Shown piece after piece: positions 34,419-42,838 of a stretch of DNA of 46,658 bases. Numbering within the stretch: position 1 is the first letter of the stretch; every line of letters starts with the position of its first letter. The stretch comes from Planctomycetaceae bacterium (lineage in GTDB: Bacteria; Planctomycetota; Planctomycetia; Planctomycetales; Planctomycetaceae): assembly GCA_900299185.1 (NCBI GenBank), contig OMIV01000115.1, positions 1-46,658 on the forward strand. The letters are read 5' to 3'. The notes below the pieces were generated by a model. It saw only the letters and a list, made by a program, of their open reading frames with translations, was not told the DNA's origin and made no database searches. The position numbers and the translations under genes are program-made.

Positions 34419-35201
34419 TCACTTTCGTCGGCCATGCTGCCGCAGAAGCTCATCGCACCATGTTGCATCTTCGGAAGCCAGAGGCTGACTCGGTTCAACT
34501 TGGTAGTTCAATCGCCCATATCGACCGCGTTCGTAAACTTGGTCGATCAGCGTCTGAATCGCGAGAGTGACGTCTTGATCGATAGGACGCAGCGGAATGG
34601 CGATCGTAGGCAATGCTTCGCGGATCGATGCCCCAAACAGAATCGTTCTGGTGCGAGTTCGAACGCTCATCATGTAAGTCCGCCGTCGGTGCTCGGGCAG
34701 TCGTTCGAGTTCCGTCGCGAGGACGTACTGACCACAACGGAGTAGGTCGATCTCGACGAGATTCACACCCGAGTTGAGGTAGTCTTGCTGCTTTCGCCAG
34801 TAGTCTCGACGACCTAGCGCCGTGGCCTTGTTGGACGGACTTAAGACTTCGATCACCGTTACGACTCGTTCGCCTGACGAGAGATCCAAGATTCGAACAT
34901 GGCGAGCAGTCTGTGGTTCTTCTTCCAGCACCATGAGCGGCTCGGCAAGGGCCACGGCTGACGCGCTCGAAAACCCAAATGACGCCACGTCGCCATCTTC
35001 CACAATGCTGACATCCGGCGCGACTAATCGGCCCTCATCCCCATCGGCGTCAACGGAAACGGATTCCTCGACTCGCGCAACCAAATCGAACGGCAGTTGC
35101 TCCTGAATCTGATCTCGAATGTAAGTCATTAGGCTGGTATGCACGTCGCGCCAATGATCTTCGAGATATGGGTCCATACCTGGAAACGGACTGCGTGTCA
35201 T
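34419..35201 (-). CDS. DUF4058 family protein
   Basis: ATG 35201 (260 residues) starts MTRSPFPGMDPYLEDHWRDV, the standard DUF4058 opening; an upstream extension to 35258 is not supported. Later segments VVTVIEVLSPSNKATALGRR, YLNSGVNLVEIDLLR, and the C-terminal YGRLNYQVEPSQPL are typical of this family, which is widespread in cyanobacteria and planctomycetes. The motif with EVLSPSNK and VEIDLLR recalls PD-(D/E)XK-type folds, but nuclease activity has not been shown for the family to my knowledge. No signal peptide is seen. It lies in the minus-strand run between the giant DUF1549/DUF1553 gene and a DUF1501 gene, 88 bases after the former. Confidence 0.88.
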   Translation of the reverse strand: MTRSPFPGMDPYLEDHWRDVHTSLMTYIRDQIQEQLPFDLVARVEESVSVDADGDEGRLVAPDVSIVEDGDVASFGFSSASAVALAEPLMVLEEEPQTARHVRILDLSSGERVVTVIEVLSPSNKATALGRRDYWRKQQDYLNSGVNLVEIDLLRCGQYVLATELERLPEHRRRTYMMSVRTRTRTILFGASIREALPTIAIPLRPIDQDVTLAIQTLIDQVYERGRYGRLNYQVEPSQPLASEDATWCDELLRQHGRRK

Positions 35202-35288
35202 GACTCGGTCCTTGCCGTGGTTTTCAATAAGCCGTCGAAGGGCTTCTGTACTTCGCAATACAGAAGCCGACGCGTCGCTTCAGGCTTG

Positions 35289-38200
35289 TCATCTGATGGT
35301 GATGAAGTCGTTGTGATTGAGAATGGTCTGTACCAAGTTCGTTCGAGCAACGGATTCAGGATTAGGGCGATTCTTGTCTTTGGCAAGATCGGTCATGCGA
35401 CGCAGCAACTCGAGCATCGTGGCTTGTTCTGCGGCAGTGGGTTCGACTGACAAGATCGTCACGAAGGCTGTTCGGACAAAATTCGAATCCGCCGCTTGTG
35501 GGTTCGAGGACGCGATGCGTGTCGCGATCTTTCCGGCGATCGTCATCGCCAACGGACTGTTCTCCAGAGCGAGTGCTTGTTGAGGAACGATGCTCTCTGC
35601 TCGGCGATAACAATCCAGCACGCTGGCATCGTCGAACGTCGACAGAAACTTGTTGTGGTCGTTGTGTGAATGAACGAAGTACAGACTGCGTCGTCGCGAT
35701 GTCTCGTCATTGATCGGGATTGACGGACCGCCGAGCGACAGATCGAGTTCCCCCGCCAGCGAGAGCAAGCTATCTCGCACGATCTGAGCTTCCATACGAA
35801 CGGGATTCATACGCCAGTAGAAGCGGTTATCTGGATCCAGAATTAGACTCGGGGAAGCAGAGAGTGGGAGAGCCGGGGACATGCCACTCGCAGGCGCGTT
35901 GATCCCCCCGTCACCCCGTCCCGCAGTCACCCCGTCTGCATTCGTGGCGCTCGATGACGATCGTCGGTAAGCCTCGGATGTCACGATCAACCGATGAATG
36001 TGTTTCATACTCCAGCCACTTTCGATCAGTTCAACGGCAAGCCAATCGAGCAGCTCAGGATGCGTCGGCGGAGTGCCCTTGCGACCGAAATCAAAGATTG
36101 TAGGAACCAGCGGCTGGCCCATGTGACGAGTCCAGATGTGGTTGACAGCGACTCGTGCTGGCAGCGGATTGCTGGGATCAGTCAGCCATTTGGCGAATGC
36201 TGTCCGACGGCCAGTGCTCTTCGATGGATATGGCACGTTGGCGTTGCGGTTCTGGTAGTCCTCTTGAGTCTTCTTCGCACCTAGCAGCGGTGTGAACGCT
36301 TCGCTTGTCGTTTCGATTACTTTGGCGGCGGCTTCAAATGCCGTCTTCGCGGCGGAGAGCTTCTTCTCGGCGTCAGCTCGCTTATCGGTCGCCGCCTGCA
36401 AGAGAGCCAGTTCTGCTTTGCTGTGTTCCTCGTCGGCCTTAGATGCGGCAACAAGTCGTTCGGCCTTTGATGCAGCCTTCGCCAATTCCGACTGGTCTGC
36501 GGTTTGACCGACTTTGGCATGCTCAGCAGTGGCTCGTGCTTCGACCGCTGCGAGTTGAGCTTCTGCAACTATCAGCGACTTCTCGGCAATCGTTACTGCG
36601 AGTTTTGCTTGATCGACGGGTAGTGGAGCCATTGTAGCAGTTGCTACCGCAGGATTCGGAGACTTCGACGCTTCAGCTTCGACGAGCTTGAAGTCGGTTG
36701 GCAACGCCCGGAGTTCGAAATGTGTGAACTCAACTTTGGCATCGAATGCGACCAGTTCGAGGAAGCCGCGCTGGCGTTCAATGGGCAATCGAAACGCGAC
36801 TGAGTGCTCACCGTCGACCTGCATGTTGAAGAGAGTTCCGCGTGCACTCAGCACGATCTCGTGAGGTTGATTCAACTCGACCTTACGAGGCTGAGAAGCA
36901 TTCGGCGGATACACGTAGTTGCCGTTCTGCTTGTAAGAGATTTGCGAACGAGGCCCTCCTGCATAGGCACTGACATAGGCCATGATGTCATGGCCAGCAC
37001 TTGTGACGTCGCATGAAATCCCGATCGACTTCCAGGTCTCACCCCCGGTCGGGATGTATTTGAGTTTGGCTTCAAAGTCCGTGGGCGGTTGCTGCTTCAT
37101 TCGGAGCACCATGCGACTAGCCCCAGTCTGAGTCTGAATGAGCCTGCCGTTTTCATAGCTCCATTTGCCAGAAAGTTGCTCCCAGACATCTGGCTTCATC
37201 ATCGCGAAATCATCACGAACCAGAGGTTGCGCAGAGTTTGAAGTGGCTGGCGATCCATCGGGAACTGCCGAGGCAGGGGGAGATGTTTCGGGCTTCATCG
37301 TTGTTGCTTTGGAAGCAGCTTCAGCTTCGTCGAGCTTCTTCTTCGCAGCCTCTAAGGCAGAGCGGGCTGCGGCAATTTGTTGCTGTGCGGCTTCCAGATG
37401 AGTCTTCACAACGAAGTCACGCAGACCGGGATAAGTGGCCTCAATTGGAAGGTCGATCGGTGCGATATCGAACTTCGAATGCGACAAGAAACTCGGGATC
37501 GCCGGTTCCATCGAACGGGTCTTGTCGGGATTCCGATCGTCGCCGCGAACGTGCAGATGTGTGGCGACATCGAGATGAGCATCAAACGCTCGCGGGATGC
37601 CGTCTTTCTCGAAGTCAGTCTGGCCAGGCACCATTTCGGTTCGAATCTGATATGGCTCGAAGATCGCGCGGAGCTTGTAGTACTCGACCTGAGATACGGG
37701 GTCGTACTTGTGGTCGTGACACTTCGAACAATTGAAGGTCAGGCCGAGCATGCCTTTGGCCGTGTGCTCGATGGTTTCATCCAGCCAGGCCGTGCGATTG
37801 AAGATGAAGTATTGCCGCGCTAGATACCCGGTCGCTCGTACTCGATCCAAGTCGTTGGGGTAGAGTTCATCCGCCGCCAGCATCTCGCGCAACATCTGGT
37901 CGTAGGGCTTATCCGCGTTCAAGGACTCGACGATCCAATCACGCCAATGCCACATGTGCTTCTGAGAATTGCGGACCTCAGCCCCAAGCCCCCACCAATC
38001 GCTGTAACGCCAGATATCCATCCAATGACGGCCCCAACGCTGACCGTACTGCGGACTCTCCAACAAACGTGTGACGACCTTGTCGTAAGCGTCGGGGGAC
38101 ATGTCAGCGATGAAGGAGTCCAACTCAGCGACCGTTGGTGGCAATCCAATCAAGTCGAGCGTCACGCGCCTTAACCACACTCGTCGATCAACCTCGCGTT

Positions 38201-38765
38201 GAGGAACGATGTTCCGCTTGAGTTGCTCGGCCGCGATCAACGAATCGATGGGGTTCCGAATCTGATACTTGCGATCTGCATTCTGAGCGGTCAGGTCTGG
38301 AACTCGCGGACGCACGGGAGTCTTGAATGCCCAATGGTCACGAGGATCTTGATCGGGCTGCTCGTCGCTTGGCCCCATCGCATTCTCGGCGATCCATTGC
38401 TTGAGAACTGCAATCTGTTCGGCCTTTAGAGGTTCGCCTTCGGGCGGCATGCGTTCCGCTTCGTCCGTTGCGGTAACGCGTTTGATCAACAGGCTGTCTC
38501 CAATACTTCCCGGCTTGATGGAAGCTCCAGAGTCGCCGCCCTTCATCGCTGCAGCGACCGTATCAATCCGCAGTTTGCCTTCTTGCTTCAACGCTCCATG
38601 ACACGAAAAGCATCGTTCTCGCAGCACGGGCTTAATCTGCTTTTGGTAGTCGACGCGATCTTCAGCCGCGTCGCTTGGCTGCTCGAACAGAACGAACGCT
38701 GCAAAGGCTCCGAGGAATGCTCGGACCGAGAGCGATAGGTAAGTGGCAAAGTGATGCTGAATCAT
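35289..38765 (-). CDS. Giant exported DUF1549/DUF1553 protein with cytochrome-type and sugar-binding-like inserts
   Basis: ATG 38765 (1158 residues) is 23 bases after the WD40 gene stop, with AGAAGG upstream. Order: signal peptide; planctomycete cytochrome C domain with CFSCH (Cys52, Cys55, His56); DUF1549 (NPIDSLIAAEQLKRN, VTLDLIGLPPTVAELD, YGQRWGRHWMDIWRYSD) with a second CSKCH; a coiled coil (AAARSALEAAKKKLDEAE); a concanavalin-like sandwich (GKWSYENGRLIQTQTGASRM); a second coiled coil rich in Ala/Lys/Glu; DUF1553 at the C terminus (FAKWLTDPSNPLPARVAVNH, IFDFGRKGTPPTHPELLDWL). The heme motifs suggest electron transfer at the cell surface. The long inserts make it one of the larger members of the family. 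Its biochemical role is unknown. It is followed by the DUF4058 gene. Confidence 0.92.
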   Translation of the reverse strand: MIQHHFATYLSLSVRAFLGAFAAFVLFEQPSDAAEDRVDYQKQIKPVLRERCFSCHGALKQEGKLRIDTVAAAMKGGDSGASIKPGSIGDSLLIKRVTATDEAERMPPEGEPLKAEQIAVLKQWIAENAMGPSDEQPDQDPRDHWAFKTPVRPRVPDLTAQNADRKYQIRNPIDSLIAAEQLKRNIVPQREVDRRVWLRRVTLDLIGLPPTVAELDSFIADMSPDAYDKVVTRLLESPQYGQRWGRHWMDIWRYSDWWGLGAEVRNSQKHMWHWRDWIVESLNADKPYDQMLREMLAADELYPNDLDRVRATGYLARQYFIFNRTAWLDETIEHTAKGMLGLTFNCSKCHDHKYDPVSQVEYYKLRAIFEPYQIRTEMVPGQTDFEKDGIPRAFDAHLDVATHLHVRGDDRNPDKTRSMEPAIPSFLSHSKFDIAPIDLPIEATYPGLRDFVVKTHLEAAQQQIAAARSALEAAKKKLDEAEAASKATTMKPETSPPASAVPDGSPATSNSAQPLVRDDFAMMKPDVWEQLSGKWSYENGRLIQTQTGASRMVLRMKQQPPTDFEAKLKYIPTGGETWKSIGISCDVTSAGHDIMAYVSAYAGGPRSQISYKQNGNYVYPPNASQPRKVELNQPHEIVLSARGTLFNMQVDGEHSVAFRLPIERQRGFLELVAFDAKVEFTHFELRALPTDFKLVEAEASKSPNPAVATATMAPLPVDQAKLAVTIAEKSLIVAEAQLAAVEARATAEHAKVGQTADQSELAKAASKAERLVAASKADEEHSKAELALLQAATDKRADAEKKLSAAKTAFEAAAKVIETTSEAFTPLLGAKKTQEDYQNRNANVPYPSKSTGRRTAFAKWLTDPSNPLPARVAVNHIWTRHMGQPLVPTIFDFGRKGTPPTHPELLDWLAVELIESGWSMKHIHRLIVTSEAYRRSSSSATNADGVTAGRGDGGINAPASGMSPALPLSASPSLILDPDNRFYWRMNPVRMEAQIVRDSLLSLAGELDLSLGGPSIPINDETSRRRSLYFVHSHNDHNKFLSTFDDASVLDCYRRAESIVPQQALALENSPLAMTIAGKIATRIASSNPQAADSNFVRTAFVTILSVEPTAAEQATMLELLRRMTDLAKDKNRPNPESVARTNLVQTILNHNDFITIR

Positions 38766-38788
38766 GTGCCTTCTTTCTGACTGCCAAA

Positions 38789-40225
38789 CTATTTGCGGTT
38801 CGGATCGATTGGCCACGAATGAAGCTGTCCGGCTGAGTCCCCGGCGAGAATTGTTGCGCCGTCAAAAGTCAGAGCTGATCGTAGTGGTAGGATTCTCACG
38901 GCAGACTTGGACTCGTTGGAAGCCATATCGAGCGGCTTGGTCAGCAATAGGTTGCCATCAGCCTTCCAAACTCGAATGGTTCGATCTCGGCCACATGTGA
39001 CGAGTTCTCCGTTAGGACCGAATGACACATCCAGCACCCCGTTGGCAATCTTGCCATAAGTACCCGCGGGGCGTTGAGGCGGATGGGCGTCGCCTTTGGA
39101 AATGGCAGGCCAGCCCTTCGAGACTTCCCACCAGATAACCAGGCCGTCCTCGCTACACGTTGCCAAGACTTGGCTGTCAGATCTCCAACACAGTGCGCGA
39201 ACGGACGACTTGTGTTCGGACAGTGGAAGAACGACTCCACCACTCTTGACATCCCACAAGTGAATGTTGCCCACACGATCTGCGCTGGCGAGCAACTTAC
39301 CGTCCGGACTGAAGGCCAAGGCCGTGATCCAGTCCGTATGTTTGACTAGAGACTGCTTTAAGGAACCGTCAGTCGTTGAGAACACTTTTACGACTCGATT
39401 CGAACCGCCAATCGCCACCAGTCGTTCGTCGGCAGACAGATCCGCGGCAATGACGGTGTCGGTTTCATTACCAATCTCTGCGAGTCGCTTCCCTGTCTTC
39501 ACATCAAACAAGACCGCCGACCCGCTCTGCACTGGCCGCCCACCGGCTGCCAACAAGACTGCTCCCGAGCGACTGAATCGCAACACCTGCGGTTCGCCTT
39601 CGGGGAAGGGCACCGCGCCGATGACGTCGCGAGTTTGAGGATTCACAAAGTCGATGCGTTCATAGCCAGACACAGCAGCGAGTGGTGCTCGCGGACTAGT
39701 CGCTAATGCGAGTACTGGAAACGGACGGTTCGTCTTCGAACTTGGAATTGCAGGTAACTTTTCTGGCATCGGAGCCGGTCCATCGGCTGATTGAACCGCC
39801 GACGGAGTGAAGCTCAACGTGCGAGTCGGAGCGGCAGCACTGCCGGCGTTCTGCCGAAGTCCAGTTTCGATCCAGGCTTTAATCAGAGCGATTTGGTCTT
39901 TGGAAAGAGGATCGTTTTCAGGCGGCATCCGCTCGGCGGGATCTTCAGCCGTAATGGCTTTGAAGAGCCGACTGGTACTCGACCGCCCAGAAACAACGAC
40001 CGCTCCGCCACTGCCACCTTTGATCGCAGAGGAGTAACTCGCCAGGTTCAGCCCCGCCTCTTGCTTGGATTCGCCATGACACTGAAAGCAGTGACGTTTG
40101 AGAATCGGAGCAATGTGGTCGTCGTAGGTAATCGGCTTCGAGTCGTCTGCAGCAAAGGCAGGCGCTGAAAGGGCCAGCAACAGTGTGGCGATGGCGTATC
40201 GAGGGATCTTATTAAACTGGATCAT
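38789..40225 (-). CDS. Exported cytochrome-type/WD40 protein
   Basis: The 478-residue product starts at ATG 40225 with a signal peptide ([16 protein letters not shown]). A planctomycete cytochrome C domain follows, with CFQCH at Cys46-His50, [20 protein letters not shown] and [20 protein letters not shown]. The rest is a WD40 propeller: [66 protein letters not shown] and [11 protein letters not shown]40 propellers bind proteins; the domain pair suggests a docking partner for the neighbouring DUF1549/DUF1553 proteins. The gene overlaps none of its neighbours but is only 23 bases from the giant gene, so they are probably co-transcribed. Repeat copy A lies just upstream of its start. Confidence 0.93.
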   Translation of the reverse strand: MIQFNKIPRYAIATLLLALSAPAFAADDSKPITYDDHIAPILKRHCFQCHGESKQEAGLNLASYSSAIKGGSGGAVVVSGRSSTSRLFKAITAEDPAERMPPENDPLSKDQIALIKAWIETGLRQNAGSAAAPTRTLSFTPSAVQSADGPAPMPEKLPAIPSSKTNRPFPVLALATSPRAPLAAVSGYERIDFVNPQTRDVIGAVPFPEGEPQVLRFSRSGAVLLAAGGRPVQSGSAVLFDVKTGKRLAEIGNETDTVIAADLSADERLVAIGGSNRVVKVFSTTDGSLKQSLVKHTDWITALAFSPDGKLLASADRVGNIHLWDVKSGGVVLPLSEHKSSVRALCWRSDSQVLATCSEDGLVIWWEVSKGWPAISKGDAHPPQRPAGTYGKIANGVLDVSFGPNGELVTCGRDRTIRVWKADGNLLLTKPLDMASNESKSAVRILPLRSALTFDGATILAGDSAGQLHSWPIDPNRK

Positions 40226-40265
40226 GATGTTTCTGAGTGGCTACTTCTTGTCGTTGAGAAAACAA

Positions 40266-40344
40266 GTCTCACGCAGAGGCGCGGGGGACACAGAGAACGC
40301 ATCTGGACTTCTCACTCTGCGTCCCCTGCGCCTCTGCGTGAGAC
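40266..40344. repeat. Long intergenic inverted repeat, copy A
   Basis: Arms 40266-40295 and 40315-40344 are 30 bases each and pair with two mismatches; the loop is 19 bases. The arm opens GTCTCACGCAGAGGCGC. It sits in the 136-base gap upstream of the cytochrome-WD40 gene and downstream of a DUF1549/DUF1553 stop. The same arm recurs in copies B (42678-42810) and C (45437-45532). Confidence 0.85.
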
Positions 40345-40361
40345 CTTCCCTTAATCAACTC

Positions 40362-42602
40362 TCAATGATTGAACGCGAACTCGGTTGAGTTCAGCAGGCT
40401 CCAGAAGATGTCTTCGTAGACCTGCAGATCTTTGGTGGCTTCGCCGACGAGTTCTTTCATTGCTTCTCGCTCAATACTTGTCGGGCGGCGACTGAGGGCT
40501 CGGATGAAGAGTTGTTCGAGGATTTCCTCGGGCGATGCGTTCTTCTGAATGAGCTTCGCAAGCTCACCATTATTTGAGACCCGATCTTTAACAGTGTCGC
40601 CCACGGCCATGTGTAATGTTTGTGACAACGTGGGATCCTTCTTGGTTTCGCAGGCACACACCGTCGCGCGGCTCGAACGTCCAAAGGTCGCAAAGAAAGC
40701 ATCGCCGAAGTGGGCACCTTCGGTGTCACCGGATTCTCTGGGGTAGTACTCAATGGCTTTCGTGCCTTCGGGGAAGCCATTGAAGCGACGATTCACACCG
40801 GTCACAGTCACAACAGAATCCAAGAGAACGTCAGCTCGCAGTCGTCGCAAATGCCCGTGCGAGAACTGCCGAGTGTCTCGCTGATTGGACGCATTTGGTT
40901 TTGCGCTCAACTGATAGACCCGCGAGTTGCAGATGTCTCTGACCAGAGTCCGCAGGTCGAACTTGGATTCAACCAAACGCTTCGCCAAGGCATCCAGCAG
41001 CGGGCCATTCACGGGCGGGTTGCTGGTTCGCACATCGTCGACCGGTTCGATGACTCCGCGTCCGAGCATCTGAGCCCAGATGCGATTGGCGAGGTTGCGA
41101 CTGAAGATGTCGTTGTCGGGCGAGGTCATCCATTGAGCCAGCGCTGTTCGAGGATCTCCACCTGCGGGCACGGGTTCAATGCCGCCGAGTACTCGCGCAG
41201 GCATCGGTCGACCATCGACGAGATGCCGAGCGGGCGGGGCCGAGGTGTCGCAATAAATACGTCGTTCACGAGGCTCGACTCCGGGCTTTCGCTTCATACC
41301 GGTGAAGAAACTGACGAAGCCGTAGTAGTCGTCCTGAGTCCAACGATCGAATGGGTGGTTGTGGCACTCGGCACATTGAATCTGCACGCCGAGAAACAAC
41401 TGAGAGAAGTCCGCCGCGAACGCCTTCGGTTCGAACTGCGGCTTATGCACCAGCATCGTGTAGAGATTGACCGGGCCGTTCGTCAGGTTGCTGCCGGACG
41501 CATCGACCATCTCGGCCACGAACTCATTGAGCGGCCTGCTGCTGCGCATCTGCTTGCGGATCCATTGGTAGTAAGCGTCCGCCGCTTTCACGTCCGTTGC
41601 GACGGGAGCGTAGTTGCCACCGATGACTCGCAGTTGTTCGGCCCACAGCGCGGCCCAGTAATCGGCGAAGGCGTTATCCGCGAGCAGTTGATCAATCTTG
41701 AGAGCTCGCGTGTTCGGTCGTTCGTCCGCCATGAATTCGCGGTACTCGTCGACGGTCGGAGTTCGAGCGACCAAGTCGAGCGTCACTCGACGCAGGAAGG
41801 TCTCGTCATCACACAGGTCCGACGGAGCGATCCTCAGCTTCTGCAAGCGGTCAAAGACCAGCTCGTCGATGAAGTTGACGGTCGGAGGATTGGGCCAAAC
41901 GAAGGCGCTGTCTTGAGGCAGCACGATCACTTCAGCACCGACCGTGAAGCGACTGAAACGAGCGAAGACGTGCGTGTCGCCAGGACCAACGGCGACGACG
42001 CGACCATCCGAATCGATCTTCGCGACGCTCTCGTTGTTCGAAAAGAACCTTGCCAACTTAGTGACATCGCGAGTTGATCCGTCACTCGCTTTGGCCGTGA
42101 CCTTCAGCGACTCACCGGCTTTTTGTTGTTCGAACAACAATCGTTCGTTGGACAGTTCGACCGCAACCGTCGCTGGCACGTCACCGACATCATCTGGTGC
42201 CCCGGCTTCGATCCAACGCAAGAGCGTTTGGTAGTACTCGCTGTCACGCTTGAAGAGCTTGCCGCCGGTATGTGGCACCGCGCCGATAGCCTTGAGCAAC
42301 AGCAAGCTTTGCTCGGGCACCGCCGCATTCACGCGCCGCCCCGGCATGTCATTTACGACCCGCTCGTAGTCTCCCTTCGCGTCGTACCCGAACAAGGACA
42401 GCATGAAGCCATCCTTGCCGCGAGCCGACCCATGACACGTCCCCGAGTTGCAACCCGCTCGGAAGAAGATGGGCATTACATCGCGACGGAAGCTGGGTTC
42501 GTCGGCGAGCAAGGCAGACGTAGAGAATGGGAGACCAGGAGAGAGGGAGACAATCAGCAGGGCCAGTAGCAGGCTGTTGATGGTAGGTCTTCGAACAAGC
42601 AT
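40362..42602 (-). CDS. Exported DUF1549/DUF1553 protein with atypical heme motif
   Basis: The 746-residue product starts at ATG 42602 with a signal peptide ([18 protein letters not shown]). Near residue 51 is [12 protein letters not shown], a CX4CH instead of the standard CX2CH. An Ig-like (BIG2) region follows ([37 protein letters not shown]). DUF1549 covers [15 protein letters not shown] to [12 protein letters not shown], with a standard [12 protein letters not shown] in between, and DUF1553 is at the C terminus ([40 protein letters not shown]). These exported proteins are planctomycete-typical, of unknown substrate. It lies between repeat copies A and B. Confidence 0.93.
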   Translation of the reverse strand: MLVRRPTINSLLLALLIVSLSPGLPFSTSALLADEPSFRRDVMPIFFRAGCNSGTCHGSARGKDGFMLSLFGYDAKGDYERVVNDMPGRRVNAAVPEQSLLLLKAIGAVPHTGGKLFKRDSEYYQTLLRWIEAGAPDDVGDVPATVAVELSNERLLFEQQKAGESLKVTAKASDGSTRDVTKLARFFSNNESVAKIDSDGRVVAVGPGDTHVFARFSRFTVGAEVIVLPQDSAFVWPNPPTVNFIDELVFDRLQKLRIAPSDLCDDETFLRRVTLDLVARTPTVDEYREFMADERPNTRALKIDQLLADNAFADYWAALWAEQLRVIGGNYAPVATDVKAADAYYQWIRKQMRSSRPLNEFVAEMVDASGSNLTNGPVNLYTMLVHKPQFEPKAFAADFSQLFLGVQIQCAECHNHPFDRWTQDDYYGFVSFFTGMKRKPGVEPRERRIYCDTSAPPARHLVDGRPMPARVLGGIEPVPAGGDPRTALAQWMTSPDNDIFSRNLANRIWAQMLGRGVIEPVDDVRTSNPPVNGPLLDALAKRLVESKFDLRTLVRDICNSRVYQLSAKPNASNQRDTRQFSHGHLRRLRADVLLDSVVTVTGVNRRFNGFPEGTKAIEYYPRESGDTEGAHFGDAFFATFGRSSRATVCACETKKDPTLSQTLHMAVGDTVKDRVSNNGELAKLIQKNASPEEILEQLFIRALSRRPTSIEREAMKELVGEATKDLQVYEDIFWSLLNSTEFAFNH

Positions 42603-42677
42603 GGAGCGGTTCCGTTAAGAGCGGTGGGCTCTGATTGAGTTGGCGTTGATTTCATTTGGTCATAGCGAGAAGGCATT

Positions 42678-42810
42678 GATCTCACGCAGAGGCGCGGGGG
42701 TCACGGAGAAGAGGTTTGGGGGCCGGTGATCGTGTGATGCCCAGACATTGAAGCGTCGATTTCAAGATCCCTCTCTTCTCTCTGCGAACTCCGCGCCTCT
42801 GCGTGAGATC
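42678..42810. repeat. Long intergenic inverted repeat, copy B
   Basis: Left arm 42678-42713 and right arm 42773-42810 are imperfectly complementary over about 36 bases; the central loop is about 60 bases. The outer 18 bases (GATCTCACGCAGAGGCGC and its complement) are identical in both arms. It fills most of the 236-base gap upstream of the DUF1549/DUF1553 gene. Confidence 0.82.
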
Positions 42811-42838
42811 GCTTTTCAAATCGTGAACTCAAGCGTCA

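Noticed and set aside
40710-42077. Antisense plus-strand open frame of 455 codons
   Set aside because: It lies wholly inside the DUF1549/DUF1553 gene on the other strand, has no recognisable domain and is explained by the codon bias of a GC-rich gene. The same holds for the 300-codon frame at 33372-34274.
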